Counted from the stretch's first letter, positions 14,176 to 24,100 are shown. The stretch is 29,187 nucleotides of DNA from RGIG4140 sp045655105 (GCA_045655105.1 JAZOOQ010000030.1:1-29187), one strand, 5' to 3'. The notes: generated by a model from the letters alone, not told the origin. Numbers and translations: made by a program.

Positions 14176-14185
14176 CCGGCCCCTT

Positions 14186-14213
14186 ATGTCGCATAATAAA
14201 TATTATTTAATAG
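14186..14213 (+). other. Candidate dif / XerCD recombination site
   Basis: The 28 bases can be read as an 11-base XerC arm ATGTCGCATAA, a 6-base spacer TAAATA and an 11-base XerD arm TTATTTAATAG. Against the general bacterial dif consensus as I remember it (RNTKCGCATAA / TGTATA / TTATGTTAAAT), the XerC arm fits at 10 of 11 positions, the spacer at 4 of 6 and the XerD arm at 7 of 11. It may be the chromosomal dif, an att site of a XerCD-using element, or chance in AT-rich DNA. Confidence 0.33.
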
Positions 14214-14382
14214 TATATAAATATATAAGTGTTATCAACAAGATAACCTATTAGCTGTTTAAAAATATATAAATAATGAAAAGTTATAAATTTATAGCAA
14301 TATTTTAATATTGATTTTTGGAGGCAAATATAATTATATTAAAAGCAAGATCCCCCTTTCTCATATATATATAGGAGTTCAT

Positions 14383-14829
14383 ATGAATAAAATCAAGCTA
14401 CAAGGCCTCTCCCCTGATGGACAAGAAATAACATATTCTTTAGATGATTTCAAAGGAAATAACGTTGTTTTATATTTTTACCCTAAAGATAACACCTCTG
14501 GCTGCACACAAGAAGCTTGCAATTTTAGGGATAATATGAATAGGTTAGCGCCCTACTCCACTGTGATTGGCGTCAGTCCAGACAGCATTAAAAGTCATCA
14601 AAAATTCAAAGAAAAAGAAAATTTAAACTTTATTTTACTTTCAGATCCAGACCACACCCTTTCTTCCCTATTTAATGTTTGGGTCCAAAAATCAATGTAT
14701 GGCCGAAAATATATGGGTATTGAACGCTCAACGTTTATTTTAGATGAAAATTTAAATATTCTTAAAGAATGGCGAAAGGTTAAAGTGAATGGACACGTTG
14801 ATGAAGTTATCGCATTTTTCAAAGCATAA
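14383..14829 (+). CDS. bcp: Thioredoxin-dependent thiol peroxidase (Bcp/PrxQ)
   Basis: Atypical 2-Cys peroxiredoxin that reduces hydrogen peroxide and organic peroxides with electrons from thioredoxin. The active segment YPKDNTSGCTQEACNFRD (27-44) holds both the peroxidatic Cys (in SGCT) and the resolving Cys five residues later (EAC). RSTFILDE (near 119-126) is the usual C-terminal strand. The length of 148 aa is normal. The start is set at ATG 14383 because AGGAG lies six bases upstream; the longer frame from TTG 14311 adds a non-family N-terminus. It is transcribed alone and ends 38 bases before the convergent ankyrin gene. Confidence 0.95.
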   Translation: MNKIKLQGLSPDGQEITYSLDDFKGNNVVLYFYPKDNTSGCTQEACNFRDNMNRLAPYSTVIGVSPDSIKSHQKFKEKENLNFILLSDPDHTLSSLFNVWVQKSMYGRKYMGIERSTFILDENLNILKEWRKVKVNGHVDEVIAFFKA

Positions 14830-14866
14830 ATGAAAATACTGCTTATTGAGGCCGAGATTACACTAA

Positions 14867-16072
14867 TTAATCAGTATATGTTCTAGATTCTTGTTTTGGT
14901 TGCAACATAAGGGATCTACATAAAAGATATCTTTCTTTAGTTTCTTTAAATTCCTCTGCCAATTCTGCTAATTTTAAATATTCTTTTGCAATCCCTGTTG
15001 CATAATCTTTTGCGGTTTTACCTTCTTTATTTAAAGCAAAAACATTCAATCCTTTTTGAACCAATAAGGGTAACATTTCTGAAAGTCCATTCATACTGGC
15101 ATAATGAAGCGCCGTGTTCTGCAAATAATCAGGAATGGAAACATCGGCCCCCTTCTCTAATAGCATTTTTGATTGGGATTCTCTTGTAACAGATTCATAA
15201 TGAACATCGCCATGACACATATAAGACGCTCTATATCTTCCTTTTTTTAAGGCAGATAAAAGCGGTGTTTCACCTTGATAATTTTGAACATCTATATCAA
15301 TTTGCTCCAACAACTTTTTTAAAAGAGCTGGTCTTATATTACAAGCAAGAGATCGATCGGAAAAATCTGTTGCCCAATAATGCAATAATGTATTCCCATT
15401 TTCATCTTTTTGTTTTAAATTAATATGATTTAACTTTAAAAATAAACTTGGTTTTTCAAGCACTAAATAAAAAGACAAAGGCTTATTTTTATAAGTTGCA
15501 TTTTCAACATCTAATCCTTGTTTAATCATGCTTTCAGCAACTTCTTCAAATAAATATGAATCCATATAATCAAGTGGACTCATGCCTTTTTGATTTTTTT
15601 GATTTACATCAACGCCTTTTTCAAAAAGAGCAAATAAAACATCCTTATCTTTATATCCTGATTGAGAAAGATAGGCTGTTAAAACCGTTTCTCCATTTGG
15701 ATAAACTTGATTTAATGAATCAATTGAAGAAGCTTTAATCAAATCAACAGTTAATTGATTTTTCAACGCTGCATACATCACTGGCGTATATCCTTCATCA
15801 TTTTTTTGATTGATATCAAGCCCTTTTTCAATCAATTTATCTGTCAACTGAGGGTAAATATGGGCCAATGAGTTACCTTTTTCATCTTTAACAAAAGCAT
15901 CTCCTCCATAGGATAAATATATAGAAGCCTCCACATAACCGACTTTAAAAATCCCGTTTTTATCAACATTTTCTTGAACCGATTTTTTAAGAAAGGTATC
16001 TATATTAGACTCTTCATCTTTCTTTTGTTCTTCAGAATTTTGCTTTTTCTTTTTAAATATATGTCTTAACAT
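14867..16072 (-). CDS. Ankyrin-repeat protein, 401 aa
   Basis: After a basic, Lys/Glu-rich N-terminus (1-25) most of the chain is ankyrin repeats of about 33 residues, some degenerate. Recognisable turns are NDEGYTPVMYAAL (about 90), YPNGETVLTAYL, NQKGMSPLDYM, DENGNTLLHYWA, NYQGETPLLSALKKG, and the best-conserved NTALHYASMNGLSEMLPLLVQKGLNVFALNKEGKTAKDYA (about 318-357). A helical tail of about 40 residues ends the protein. There is no signal peptide and no added enzymatic domain, so it acts by protein binding, either inside the cell or, if secreted, in a host. It shows no C-terminal domain like the other ankyrin protein here. Promoter at 16107-16135; GGGAA precedes ATG 16072. Confidence 0.88.
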   Translation of the reverse strand: MLRHIFKKKKQNSEEQKKDEESNIDTFLKKSVQENVDKNGIFKVGYVEASIYLSYGGDAFVKDEKGNSLAHIYPQLTDKLIEKGLDINQKNDEGYTPVMYAALKNQLTVDLIKASSIDSLNQVYPNGETVLTAYLSQSGYKDKDVLFALFEKGVDVNQKNQKGMSPLDYMDSYLFEEVAESMIKQGLDVENATYKNKPLSFYLVLEKPSLFLKLNHINLKQKDENGNTLLHYWATDFSDRSLACNIRPALLKKLLEQIDIDVQNYQGETPLLSALKKGRYRASYMCHGDVHYESVTRESQSKMLLEKGADVSIPDYLQNTALHYASMNGLSEMLPLLVQKGLNVFALNKEGKTAKDYATGIAKEYLKLAELAEEFKETKERYLLCRSLMLQPKQESRTYTD

Positions 16073-16106
16073 TATATTAATTCCCGTTCAAATTTATATA
16101 GGCCAA

Positions 16107-16135
16107 AGATTATCTGATTTTATAACTTTTGTCAA
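16107..16135 (-). promoter_or_regulatory. Promoter of the 401-aa ankyrin gene
   Basis: On the minus strand: TTGACA (16130-16135), 17-base spacer, TAATCT (16107-16112). Confidence 0.7.
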
Positions 16136-16188
16136 CTGTTTTTACCAATATAAACACTCCTTATCGCCAACGCTTTATTCCTTTTATC

Positions 16189-16217
16189 TTGACAGAAAAG
16201 AAACATTTTGATATATT
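16189..16217 (+). promoter_or_regulatory. Promoter of the 16247 gene
   Basis: TTGACA (16189-16194), 17-base spacer, TATATT (16212-16217). Transcription would start near 16224, which rules out the longer frame from 16208 and supports ATG 16247. Confidence 0.75.
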
Positions 16218-16246
16218 TCACTAATAAATTTAAATGGAAATATATC

Positions 16247-16870
16247 ATGGAACAAAAAGAAATTAATCAACTCAGTCAAACCTTAAGAAAACTTCTAAAA
16301 ATCGGCAAGAAAGAATTGTTTAGCATTCCTTATAAAAACGAGCATGCTACCTATGCATTAGCAGTTCTTTTATTTGATAACAAACATCAAGGAGCCAATC
16401 TCTTTTTAAATAAAGATGATTTTAATAAATTATATCCTTTATTAAATGAAATTGTTGAATGGACTGATAGATTTACAATTATCGTTACCAGCGATACCCT
16501 TTCAAATGATAAATTAAGAGAAGCAATGCCATTTGAAACGGATTCCCATTTTAATGAAACCCACCCAACCGTAAAAAGCTTAATGGGGCACTCTGCAACT
16601 GTTAAAGTTGTTGAAATGAAAGAGGATGAAAGATATCCCTCTTTTATACTCATGAATAACATACATTTAGTTCGGTTTATAGATGCCAACGCTTTGGGTT
16701 GTTGCGTCAATGTTAAATATAACTCTCAAGAACACCAACGCCATGAAGAATGTAAAGAAGTGTTTCAAGATTTAGTAAAAAGAAGTATCCCCTACTCTCC
16801 TGATTTGGTAAAAAAACAAAATTTAAACTTTGATATAAAGCCCATTCGGTTTGAACATACAAAAGAATAA
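16247..16870 (+). CDS. Unknown 207-aa cytoplasmic protein
   Basis: Start placed at ATG 16247 from the promoter position. Ribosome-binding site is weak. The protein mixes helices and strands: an N-terminal helix (QLSQTLRKLLKIGKKELF), a strand region ATYALAVLLFD (about 36-46), GANLFLNKDDFNKLYPLLNEIVEW (about 52-75), FTIIVTSDTLS (79-89), and a C-terminal part with paired cysteines (LGCCVNV). The pattern recalls small two-domain proteins in which residues are read twice, such as SseB-like proteins, but this is weak. No signal peptide or membrane segment. Function unknown. Confidence 0.65.
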   Translation: MEQKEINQLSQTLRKLLKIGKKELFSIPYKNEHATYALAVLLFDNKHQGANLFLNKDDFNKLYPLLNEIVEWTDRFTIIVTSDTLSNDKLREAMPFETDSHFNETHPTVKSLMGHSATVKVVEMKEDERYPSFILMNNIHLVRFIDANALGCCVNVKYNSQEHQRHEECKEVFQDLVKRSIPYSPDLVKKQNLNFDIKPIRFEHTKE

Positions 16871-16877
16871 TTAATTC

Positions 16878-16906
16878 TTTACATTTAAACTCATACCTCA
16901 TATACT
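16878..16906 (+). promoter_or_regulatory. Promoter of the HExxH/lipoprotein pair
   Basis: TTTACA (16878-16883), 17-base spacer, TATACT (16901-16906), 21 bases before ATG 16928. Confidence 0.6.
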
Positions 16907-16927
16907 TCCTTATATGTGGAGGTTAAT

Positions 16928-17692
16928 ATGGATTTATCTATTCAAATAATGAGTATAACTCAAACCATTAATGAAACGCTTAACTTTCAAACAGATGATT
17001 CCTCTTCATTTTGGAAAGATCTATTATTTCAGGCTTATCCGTCTATAGATAAAAGATTTGGATTTTATTTACCTTGGTCAATTAGAAAAGAATATCTTTC
17101 CTATCAGCTCATGAAAATATATAGCGAAGAGAAAAAAACATTTAAACAGCAACAAAAGATCTATATAAAACAATGGACTCAATATAGAGAAATGCTCACC
17201 GATATCTTTTCAGAAATATTCCATATTGATTGCAAAAATAGGTTTAACGATATACAAGTTGATTTGTCTTTAAATCCGATTTGTCCGCGATACATTGATG
17301 AAAAAAGATTTTCTGTTTTTTATAAGTACGGACCAAAACAATTTTTAAATCTTGCAATACATGAAATTATCCACTTTATTTGGTTTGATGTATGGCAAAA
17401 GCATTTTAAAGATAACAAGCAAGAATATGAACAACCACATTTAAAATGGCTTTTAAGTGAAATGGTTATTGATACGCTTATCAAATATACCAAATTGAAC
17501 ACTCTCTATGCAAAAGAAGATATTGATAAACCTGCTTACGCATATTTCTATGATATCCATATTCAGGGAAAACCAATCCTAGAAAAGTTAAAAGAAATAT
17601 ATCAAACAACTTCTTCCATTCAAAACTTTATGGAAAAAGCTTATCTATATTTGCAAGAAAATGAATCTGAAATCCAAAAACAAATTATTTAG
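16928..17692 (+). CDS. Putative zinc-dependent metallopeptidase (HExxH)
   Basis: A 254-aa protein with HEIIH at 145-149 in the helix LNLAIHEIIHFIWFDVW, the zincin signature in which the two His bind zinc and Glu is the general base. A helix 29 residues later, LSEMVIDTLIKY (176-187), offers Glu178 as third ligand, as in gluzincins. No signal peptide is visible, so it would be cytoplasmic. The family is not recognised and the substrate is unknown. Start at ATG 16928 is supported by GGAGG nine bases upstream; the GTG at 16916 would overlap that site. A small lipoprotein gene follows after 10 bases with its own GGAGA site, so the two are probably co-transcribed. Confidence 0.7.
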   Translation: MDLSIQIMSITQTINETLNFQTDDSSSFWKDLLFQAYPSIDKRFGFYLPWSIRKEYLSYQLMKIYSEEKKTFKQQQKIYIKQWTQYREMLTDIFSEIFHIDCKNRFNDIQVDLSLNPICPRYIDEKRFSVFYKYGPKQFLNLAIHEIIHFIWFDVWQKHFKDNKQEYEQPHLKWLLSEMVIDTLIKYTKLNTLYAKEDIDKPAYAYFYDIHIQGKPILEKLKEIYQTTSSIQNFMEKAYLYLQENESEIQKQII

Positions 17693-17702
17693 GAGACTCT
17701 CT

Positions 17703-17933
17703 ATGAACAAATATTTTCTTATCCCTCTTATTTTTCTTTCAGCTTGCTCATCAAATAATAAAGAGCTATACACCAATGATTATGGATATGGCACTTTTGA
17801 AACAACTTGCGAAACTTTAGGTAAATGCTATCAATCAGCTTACAAACAATGTTCTGGCCGATTTGAAAAGTTAGATCGCGTTGTTCTTCCCAAAGGAGAT
17901 AAACCCATTAACCTGATTTATGAATGTAGATAA
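17703..17933 (+). CDS. Small lipoprotein, 76 aa
   Basis: Signal peptide of type II: MNKYFLIPLIFLSAC with lipobox LSAC, cleavage before Cys15 and lipid attachment. The mature 62 residues are polar with four further cysteines (ETTCETLGKCYQSAYKQC... YEC), probably paired in the periplasm. No family is recognised. Start at ATG 17703 follows a GGAGA site; an in-frame start upstream would lie within the metallopeptidase gene. It is followed by a strong terminator, so it closes the two-gene unit. Confidence 0.75.
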   Translation: MNKYFLIPLIFLSACSSNNKELYTNDYGYGTFETTCETLGKCYQSAYKQCSGRFEKLDRVVLPKGDKPINLIYECR

Positions 17934-17934
17934 C

Positions 17935-17974
17935 AAAAAATGATATATCTCTCTTAGGCGGTATATCATTTTTT
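17935..17974 (+). terminator. Strong terminator after the lipoprotein gene
   Basis: Thirteen-bp stem AAAAAATGATATA / TATATCATTTTTT with a 14-base loop; A and T runs on the two sides allow action in both directions, so it can also close the convergent sodC transcript. Confidence 0.85.
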
Positions 17975-18001
17975 GACAGATTTTATCGCCAACGCCCATC
18001 A

Positions 18002-18505
18002 TTATTTTATTACGCCACAACTAATTCTTTCACCGCCACCACCCAATGGCAAGGGGGAATCATCGTAATTATCGCCTCCTTTATGAAGAATAAGCGATTT
18101 TCCTTTGAGCTCATCCAAGGTAATATTATTTTTATAAAATCTTGTTTTAATTTCTCCGTTCAAATCAGCTATCAAAACAGGTAAATCCCCCTTATGTCCG
18201 TTTTTATTTGGACCCAAATGCTTTTTTGTTTCATCTGGATCATAATGTGAACCGGCTCGTCCAAAAACAACTTCTTTTCCATCGACAAAAGAAGACTCAC
18301 ATTTATCAAATTCATGGATATGAAATCCATGAGGTCCTTTGGGAATGTTATATAAATCAATCAAAAACACCACACCGTTACCTGCTTCTTGAAGAGTAAT
18401 AATCCCCATATTTTCATCATTCACAGAATATAAAGGAACTGTCACCTTATTTTCTTTTATACATCCACTTAATAACACCATACTTAATAATATATATAAT
18501 TTCAT
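18002..18505 (-). CDS. sodC: Cu/Zn superoxide dismutase, lipoprotein
   Basis: Converts superoxide to hydrogen peroxide and oxygen in the periplasm. A type II signal peptide ends in LSGC (12-15), so the enzyme is lipid-anchored. Copper ligands His62 and His64 (GFHIHE), bridging His87 (GSHYDP), zinc ligands in KKHLGPNKNGHKGDLP (His96, His104, Asp107), and His141 (LHKGGDN) are all present, as are Cys69 and Cys163 for the structural disulfide and Arg160 (GGGGERISCGVI). Start at ATG 18505 rather than the TTG one codon earlier, with AGAGAGG upstream. It diverges from the autotransporter at 18684. It probably protects against externally produced superoxide, as from host cells. Confidence 0.97.
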   Translation of the reverse strand: MKLYILLSMVLLSGCIKENKVTVPLYSVNDENMGIITLQEAGNGVVFLIDLYNIPKGPHGFHIHEFDKCESSFVDGKEVVFGRAGSHYDPDETKKHLGPNKNGHKGDLPVLIADLNGEIKTRFYKNNITLDELKGKSLILHKGGDNYDDSPLPLGGGGERISCGVIK

Positions 18506-18598
18506 CAAAAACCTCTCTTTCCTAAAGAAGATAGTTTTTATTCTTGATAAATAAACAGTTAACCAGATTTTGATTATGACATTTTTATGAAATAGCTC

Positions 18599-18627
18599 TT
18601 GACATGTATAACCTAAAGTCGTATACC
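18599..18627 (+). promoter_or_regulatory. Promoter of the 791-aa autotransporter
   Basis: TTGACA (18599-18604), 17-base spacer, TATACC (18622-18627); the start would be near 18634, giving a leader of about 50 bases and ruling out ATG 18654 with no ribosome-binding site. Confidence 0.75.
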
Positions 18628-18683
18628 AAAAAGCATATCTATTTGAATAAATTATGAATCAAACAGAAAGAAAGGAGTGTTTT

Positions 18684-21059
18684 ATGAAATATTCAAATAC
18701 GGCTCTTAAAGAGCTTTCTAAAAGATACCGCAACATTTTAATTAAATGTGCTATGATTAATGCTATCGCCTTAATGGCATCAGTTCCATCTATGGCTGAT
18801 GTTGACATAACAAACTTTAATCATGCCTATAACTCGGTTTATACAGGTTATTATAATGATGGCAAAATTGCGCCTATCTCTATTTCCGATAAAAATATCA
18901 CTTTAGATGCCACAACAATGGATAACACAGATAAAGTAATCCGCGGGGTCATGACAAAAGTAAACAGTACTCAAGGTGGATCTATTACTTTAGGCGGTGA
19001 AAACACAGACTCAATCAAAATTATTTCAAAACAACAAGCCGTTCTTGCTCTTGGGAATGGAAAAAATGCCAATCCAATTCATTCCAGCATTCAATTGACA
19101 GCTAAAAATATTTATTTAGAATCAACAAATTCAACAGCTGGTGATACTGCGGCGGTCCATGTTGGGAATAACACAGATCAAGCTGATTTAACTAACAAAC
19201 CAACAACAACTGTTACTTTAACAGGCGATAATATCACAATCAAATCAAATAGAACTGGTGTGGCTGCGATGAGCCAAGGCCTTTTAAATATCAATGGTAA
19301 TACAAATATCACTGGCGGATTATCAGCTATTGTTGCCCGTGGTCATGCAACCGTTAATATTAACACAGAAGGATCAGCTTCAACAAAACTCAATGGGAAC
19401 ATTTCCTTTGATTACAGCGATTCAACATCTAGATCTGTTATTGATGCATATGTTAACCTTCAATTAAATGGAAATAACTCATACTGGACAGGGAATGTTA
19501 CCCGTTCTTGGGATAAAAAACCAACAGCAGACTCTTTGTTTGTTGATAATGGCGTTAAATTAACACTCAACGATGGTGCGGTTTGGAATGCAACAAAAAT
19601 TACACCATCTGATACATTAGAACAAGTTAGCGTCAACACCTTAACTATTAACAAAGGAACTGTTAATGTTGCCAATGGAGCCACAGCGCTTGTTAAAAAC
19701 ACAATCGTTAATGGGGATTTAACTTTAAATGGCAAAATCACTGGTGAAACAGTTACATTTAACAGTGGCTCAACACTTACAACAAACTTGGATGATACAG
19801 TCAAAATCAGTGCAGATAAAGTTTCAATCAATAATTCGTCTTTAAACTTAATTTTAGACCCAAGTGTTACAGCCAAAACATATAACTTTATTGAATCAAA
19901 TGATATTTCAGGGGCCTTTAAAATTGCAGATAATGGATTATATTCATTTAAACAAGAAGGTGGTAAAATTGTTGCAACTGAAAAATCAAGTAATGAAATT
20001 GCCCAAAACACAGGGGCTTCAAATCAAGATGCCAACGCATTGCTTGCCATTATTGACGCAAATAAAACAAATGGTAAAGGTGGCGCTTTAGCCAACGCTT
20101 TATCAAATGCTATGCAAACAGGACATTCTGCTGATGCTGTTCAAGCTGCAAAAGAAGCTGCACCAACAGATTCTCAATTTATTGCGGGTATTGCAAAAGA
20201 AACAGCAAATACTTTAGCCAATGTTTCACTTGTTCGTATGGATACAATCAAAGGAACATCTGGTGGTGATTTAACAGAAGGTGCAGGCATTTGGGGTCAA
20301 GGGCTTTATAACCACACAAAACAATCTGCAACAACAAGATCTGATGGCTTCTCAGCAAATTCCAGAGGATTTGCATTCGGTGCCGATAAAGAACTATCTG
20401 ATACCGTTCTTTTCGGTATGGGTTATGCCTTTATGAACACAGACGCAGACTCTTTGGGCCGCGATATTAAAGTAAACAGTCACAACATCTTTGCTTATGG
20501 TAAATATCAACCATCTCAATGGTATGTTTGCTCTGTTTTGAATTACAACATTTCAAAATATAAAGAAAGAAAAGCTCCAATGGGCGTTCTTCTTCGCAGT
20601 GAATATGATGTTAGCTCTTATGGTGGTCAAGTGATGACTGGTTATGTTTTCAAAAACGGCATCAGACCATATGCAGGATTACGTTATCTCTTTGTGGATG
20701 CTGATTCATATTATGATGGCATTCAACGCGTTCATTCCGAAAAAGAAGACGTGTTAACATCACTTGTTGGTATCAAATATAGCACATCTGTTAAAACAAA
20801 CAACATAATGATTCGCCCAACAGCTAGAATTGCAGCAACATATGATATTTTATCAGAAAACTCTGATGCTAACATCTCTGTTTTAGGTGGAAGTAATTAT
20901 CAAATCGAAGGAAATAGACTCCATAGATTCGGAATTGAAACTGTTGTTGGGGCAACAGCCACAATTGATAATATTGATATCACGTTAGAATATAATGGCG
21001 CTTTCCGTCAAGACTATAAGTCTCAAGGCGGTATTTTAAGAGCTAGATATAATTTCTAA
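18684..21059 (+). CDS. Autotransporter (type Va), 791 aa
   Basis: Start at ATG 18684, nine bases after AAAGGAG. Residues 1-38 form a long leader: a charged part YSNTALKELSKRYRNILIKC, then the hydrophobic core ending in SVPSMA before cleavage at Asp39. The passenger (39 to about 490) is rich in Asn, Thr, Ser and Gly with short repeated strands (TLNDGAVWNATKI, GDLTLNGKITGETVTFNSG), as expected for a beta-helix. A linker rich in Ala (480-520) leads to the 12-stranded barrel domain (about 530-791), beginning GAGIWGQGLYNH and ending in the aromatic RARYNF recognised by the Bam machinery. It exports its own passenger to the cell surface. No protease triad is seen, so an adhesin role is likely. Confidence 0.93.
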   Translation: MKYSNTALKELSKRYRNILIKCAMINAIALMASVPSMADVDITNFNHAYNSVYTGYYNDGKIAPISISDKNITLDATTMDNTDKVIRGVMTKVNSTQGGSITLGGENTDSIKIISKQQAVLALGNGKNANPIHSSIQLTAKNIYLESTNSTAGDTAAVHVGNNTDQADLTNKPTTTVTLTGDNITIKSNRTGVAAMSQGLLNINGNTNITGGLSAIVARGHATVNINTEGSASTKLNGNISFDYSDSTSRSVIDAYVNLQLNGNNSYWTGNVTRSWDKKPTADSLFVDNGVKLTLNDGAVWNATKITPSDTLEQVSVNTLTINKGTVNVANGATALVKNTIVNGDLTLNGKITGETVTFNSGSTLTTNLDDTVKISADKVSINNSSLNLILDPSVTAKTYNFIESNDISGAFKIADNGLYSFKQEGGKIVATEKSSNEIAQNTGASNQDANALLAIIDANKTNGKGGALANALSNAMQTGHSADAVQAAKEAAPTDSQFIAGIAKETANTLANVSLVRMDTIKGTSGGDLTEGAGIWGQGLYNHTKQSATTRSDGFSANSRGFAFGADKELSDTVLFGMGYAFMNTDADSLGRDIKVNSHNIFAYGKYQPSQWYVCSVLNYNISKYKERKAPMGVLLRSEYDVSSYGGQVMTGYVFKNGIRPYAGLRYLFVDADSYYDGIQRVHSEKEDVLTSLVGIKYSTSVKTNNIMIRPTARIAATYDILSENSDANISVLGGSNYQIEGNRLHRFGIETVVGATATIDNIDITLEYNGAFRQDYKSQGGILRARYNF

Positions 21060-21075
21060 TCAGTCAAAAATCAAA

Positions 21076-21105
21076 AAAAGGCGGATTAAATCCGCCTTTT
21101 CTTTT
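21076..21105. terminator. Bidirectional terminator between the two autotransporters
   Basis: AAAAGGCGGA / TCCGCCTTTT with a five-base loop, then more T's; it stands 16 bases after one stop codon and 16 before the other, so it closes both convergent genes. Confidence 0.9.
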
Positions 21106-21120
21106 TCTTGCTTTTCATAA

Positions 21121-24100
21121 TTAGAATTTATATTCTAAACGAAGCATACCAGAATGTTCAATATATTCTTTTCTATATGATCCACCATATTCAAATCTTA
21201 ATGATGCATTTTCACTGATATCTGCGGCAAATCCAGCTGATACCATTGTGCTTAATTTATCAAGCGCTTTACCATCAGAATAATAAATTCCACCATTTGC
21301 AAGGGTATTCAATGTTGAATGGTCATCTGTTTTAATATCATATCCAACGCTCACGCCAACAAGTGGTCTAATCCAACCAAGATCGGCTCCAACTTTAACA
21401 CCTGCCAACGCTGTTACATAAGCAGAGGTTGTTTTTTCAGCTGTTGTGCCAAAACTATCTGCATATCCTTCTTGGTTAACGCTGATATATCTAGCACCAA
21501 TTTCTGGATTGATGATAAAATCACCTGCCTTGATGCGATAACCTGTCATAATCTGGCTACCAATAGAATCAACATTATAGTTTGCACTGCCTTTCATACC
21601 CATGATTTGTTTTTCTTCATTATATTCTGATCTAGAATATGTCACAACAGCATTTACCCACCAATTGTTTGGTTGATATTGAACAGAGATAAATCCTGTG
21701 TTTGAATCAACTTCTGTTCGGCGCCAATCTTCTTTTGAAATGCTCTTCGTTCCAGCATACCCAATACCAACAGTCAAGTTATCTTGAATTTGTGATTGAA
21801 CACCTAAAATAGCTCCTTTTGAACGAATTCTAAAACCATCTCCTGCCAATGAATGAATCCTATCATAAAGCCCTTTTGTGTAAACAGAGGCTCTTGGTGA
21901 GTCCATTCCTCGATCAAACATGCTTGAAGAGGCATTTGTTAACATTTGCGTAATCAACGTATGCATTTGTGTAAATTGTGATGTTGAAACAGATTGATAA
22001 AGTTTATTATCCGTTCCGCCCAATGACTTCAAGGCTTTTTTACCTTGCTTAAAAGTTCCCTCCTCTTCTGATTGAACGGCTTCTAAAATTCCTCTTTGTA
22101 ACATACTGAACATTTGATGCCGCTCATTATTGCCATCCATAACGGCAGATAACACTTCAGCTTCTTCTAGAGTTAAGCCTAAATCTTTTTCAAGTTCAGA
22201 AACTTCTTTTTTGTCAATCAAATAAGACCCATCATTTTGATCAATAATTTTAAGTAATTTATTTTCTTTTAATTTCAAATCATTATCTTTATTGAAAACT
22301 TGATAAACTCCTTTTTCTTGATTAAGACCATTTGTAAGTTTAAGTTCAAGGTTTGCCGTTTCATCTCCTTTAACTGTTTCATGACTTAATGTACCAAAAT
22401 CAGATAAATCATTCAAAGTGACTTTAAGTGTTGACTCTTCCCCAAAGGTGATTGTATCTGCCGTCACTTGCTTATTATCAATATCTAAACTTGAACCAGC
22501 TTTTACTTCAATATCTTTAAAGGTAACATTTGTTGCCTCTCCACCTAAACCCATATTTTCAGCAACAACTTTGTTGGTTACTGTCAATTCTTCTGGCATT
22601 TGAAGTGTTGATCCGATCAGTTTATAAGTTGCCCCTGTTCCATTCAGGGCAAGATCTTTATCAATCTCAACATTTGCATTTTTAAATGCTATAGTGTTGC
22701 CAGATTCATTATCTAAAGCATCAGTCACTTTAAAGGTTGTAAGTTTACCCTCTTCCAATGTCGGCGTTGTAAAGAGTTTATCACTTGCAAGATAGCTCAC
22801 AACTTCGTCATCTGATGTATCTTCTGTATTTTTATCATCAACATAAGAGATAACTTTTCCTTTCAATAGAGCAATTTCAGCTTCTTTTTCAGCTTTTGTA
22901 TAAGATCCAAAACCAATGGTTGCGCCCATGTCTTCTGTTGCAAATTGAACACCTCCAACTGTTGCATTATTAACGTTCATTTCTTCTAAATTTGTGTAAT
23001 GTGTTGCCGAACCTATAACAATATTTCCATCTAAATCTATATCAGAACCAATTATTGCTTTATGATTTATCGCTCCACCATGCGTTTTAAGTTCGCCACC
23101 CAAAATCAAATTTTCAGATGAATTGTTAAAGAATGTATCTGAGGAAGAAATCATTGTTCCATTCAGTTGCACATAATCCCCCAAATAATTTTCATTAACA
23201 GATTTGTCTCCCAAAATAACCGTTCCTTCTCTTGATTTTAAAATCAAAGGCTTGATGTCTGGATTATACATACCTGTTGCACCACTAATACCACCTTCAA
23301 ATGATCCAACTGTATTTTTATCTCCATTTAAAATGAGATTGACATTTCCATCCATTCCAACAAAATCAGAATAAGCATCCAATGCAATATCATTTGGTGT
23401 TTCAATTCCAAATAATTTTGTTTTATTTGCTGCAAAAGTAAAATTATCATTTAAAATTGTTTCAGTTGGGGTAACATCCATATTTGGTACCATATAAATA
23501 GCCCCTCCCAATGATAACATATTTGCACTTGTTTTATTATTAACAAACTCAGCATTTTCTTTAAAATTGAGTTTTCCCTCTGTTAAAATAGCGCCTCCCA
23601 TCGCCATAAAATCAGCCTCTGCTAAACTTCCCTCAAATAAAACTGCCTTTTCAAATTCTATATTCCCAATTATATTACCAATTGATCCACCTAAAGCAAA
23701 TTCCATTCCCTTTGTTTCATTATTTTTAAATATTGCTTGATCTTTAAATGTTATCTTTGCGTAAACCACATTGCCATTTTCATCAATAATCGGCGGAAGA
23801 GAACTATCGAACATACTTGTTGAAGTATTAATAACAGCACCACCTATCACATTTGATCCTGTTGCACTATTATTTTCAAATAATGTTTGTCCATTAAATG
23901 TGGTATTTACAATAACATTAACTAAAGCACCTCCAAATGCTCCAGAATATTGAGTATTCCCAACAACCTGATTATCCTTAAAAATAGCTTCTTTTTCAAA
24001 GAGTAAATCACCCAAAATAAGCATATTTCCATTTGGATCAAAATCAGAATATCCAGTATTATAAATTGATCCACCGGCAGACATACCATATGATGAAACT

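Larger units (their letters stand above)
14004..14382. other. Non-coding interval with a GC-rich hairpin and dif-like site
   Basis: About 380 bases without a supported gene. Apart from the two entries given separately (GC-rich hairpin at 14161-14175 and dif-like site at 14186-14213), it is very AT-rich with runs of TATATA. A possible TATAAT at 14329-14334 and the AGGAG site at 14373-14377 serve bcp. A GGAGG at 14320-14324 has no ATG after it. No tRNA or other RNA is seen. Confidence 0.5.

Noticed and set aside
16208..16246. Longer N-terminus for the 16247 gene (MIYFTNKFKWKYI)
   Set aside because: It would start inside the -10 region of a near-consensus promoter, upstream of the expected transcription start.
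19460..20011. 183-codon minus-strand ORF within the autotransporter gene
   Set aside because: Shadow of the repetitive passenger coding strand; hydrophobic low-complexity translation and no ribosome-binding site.
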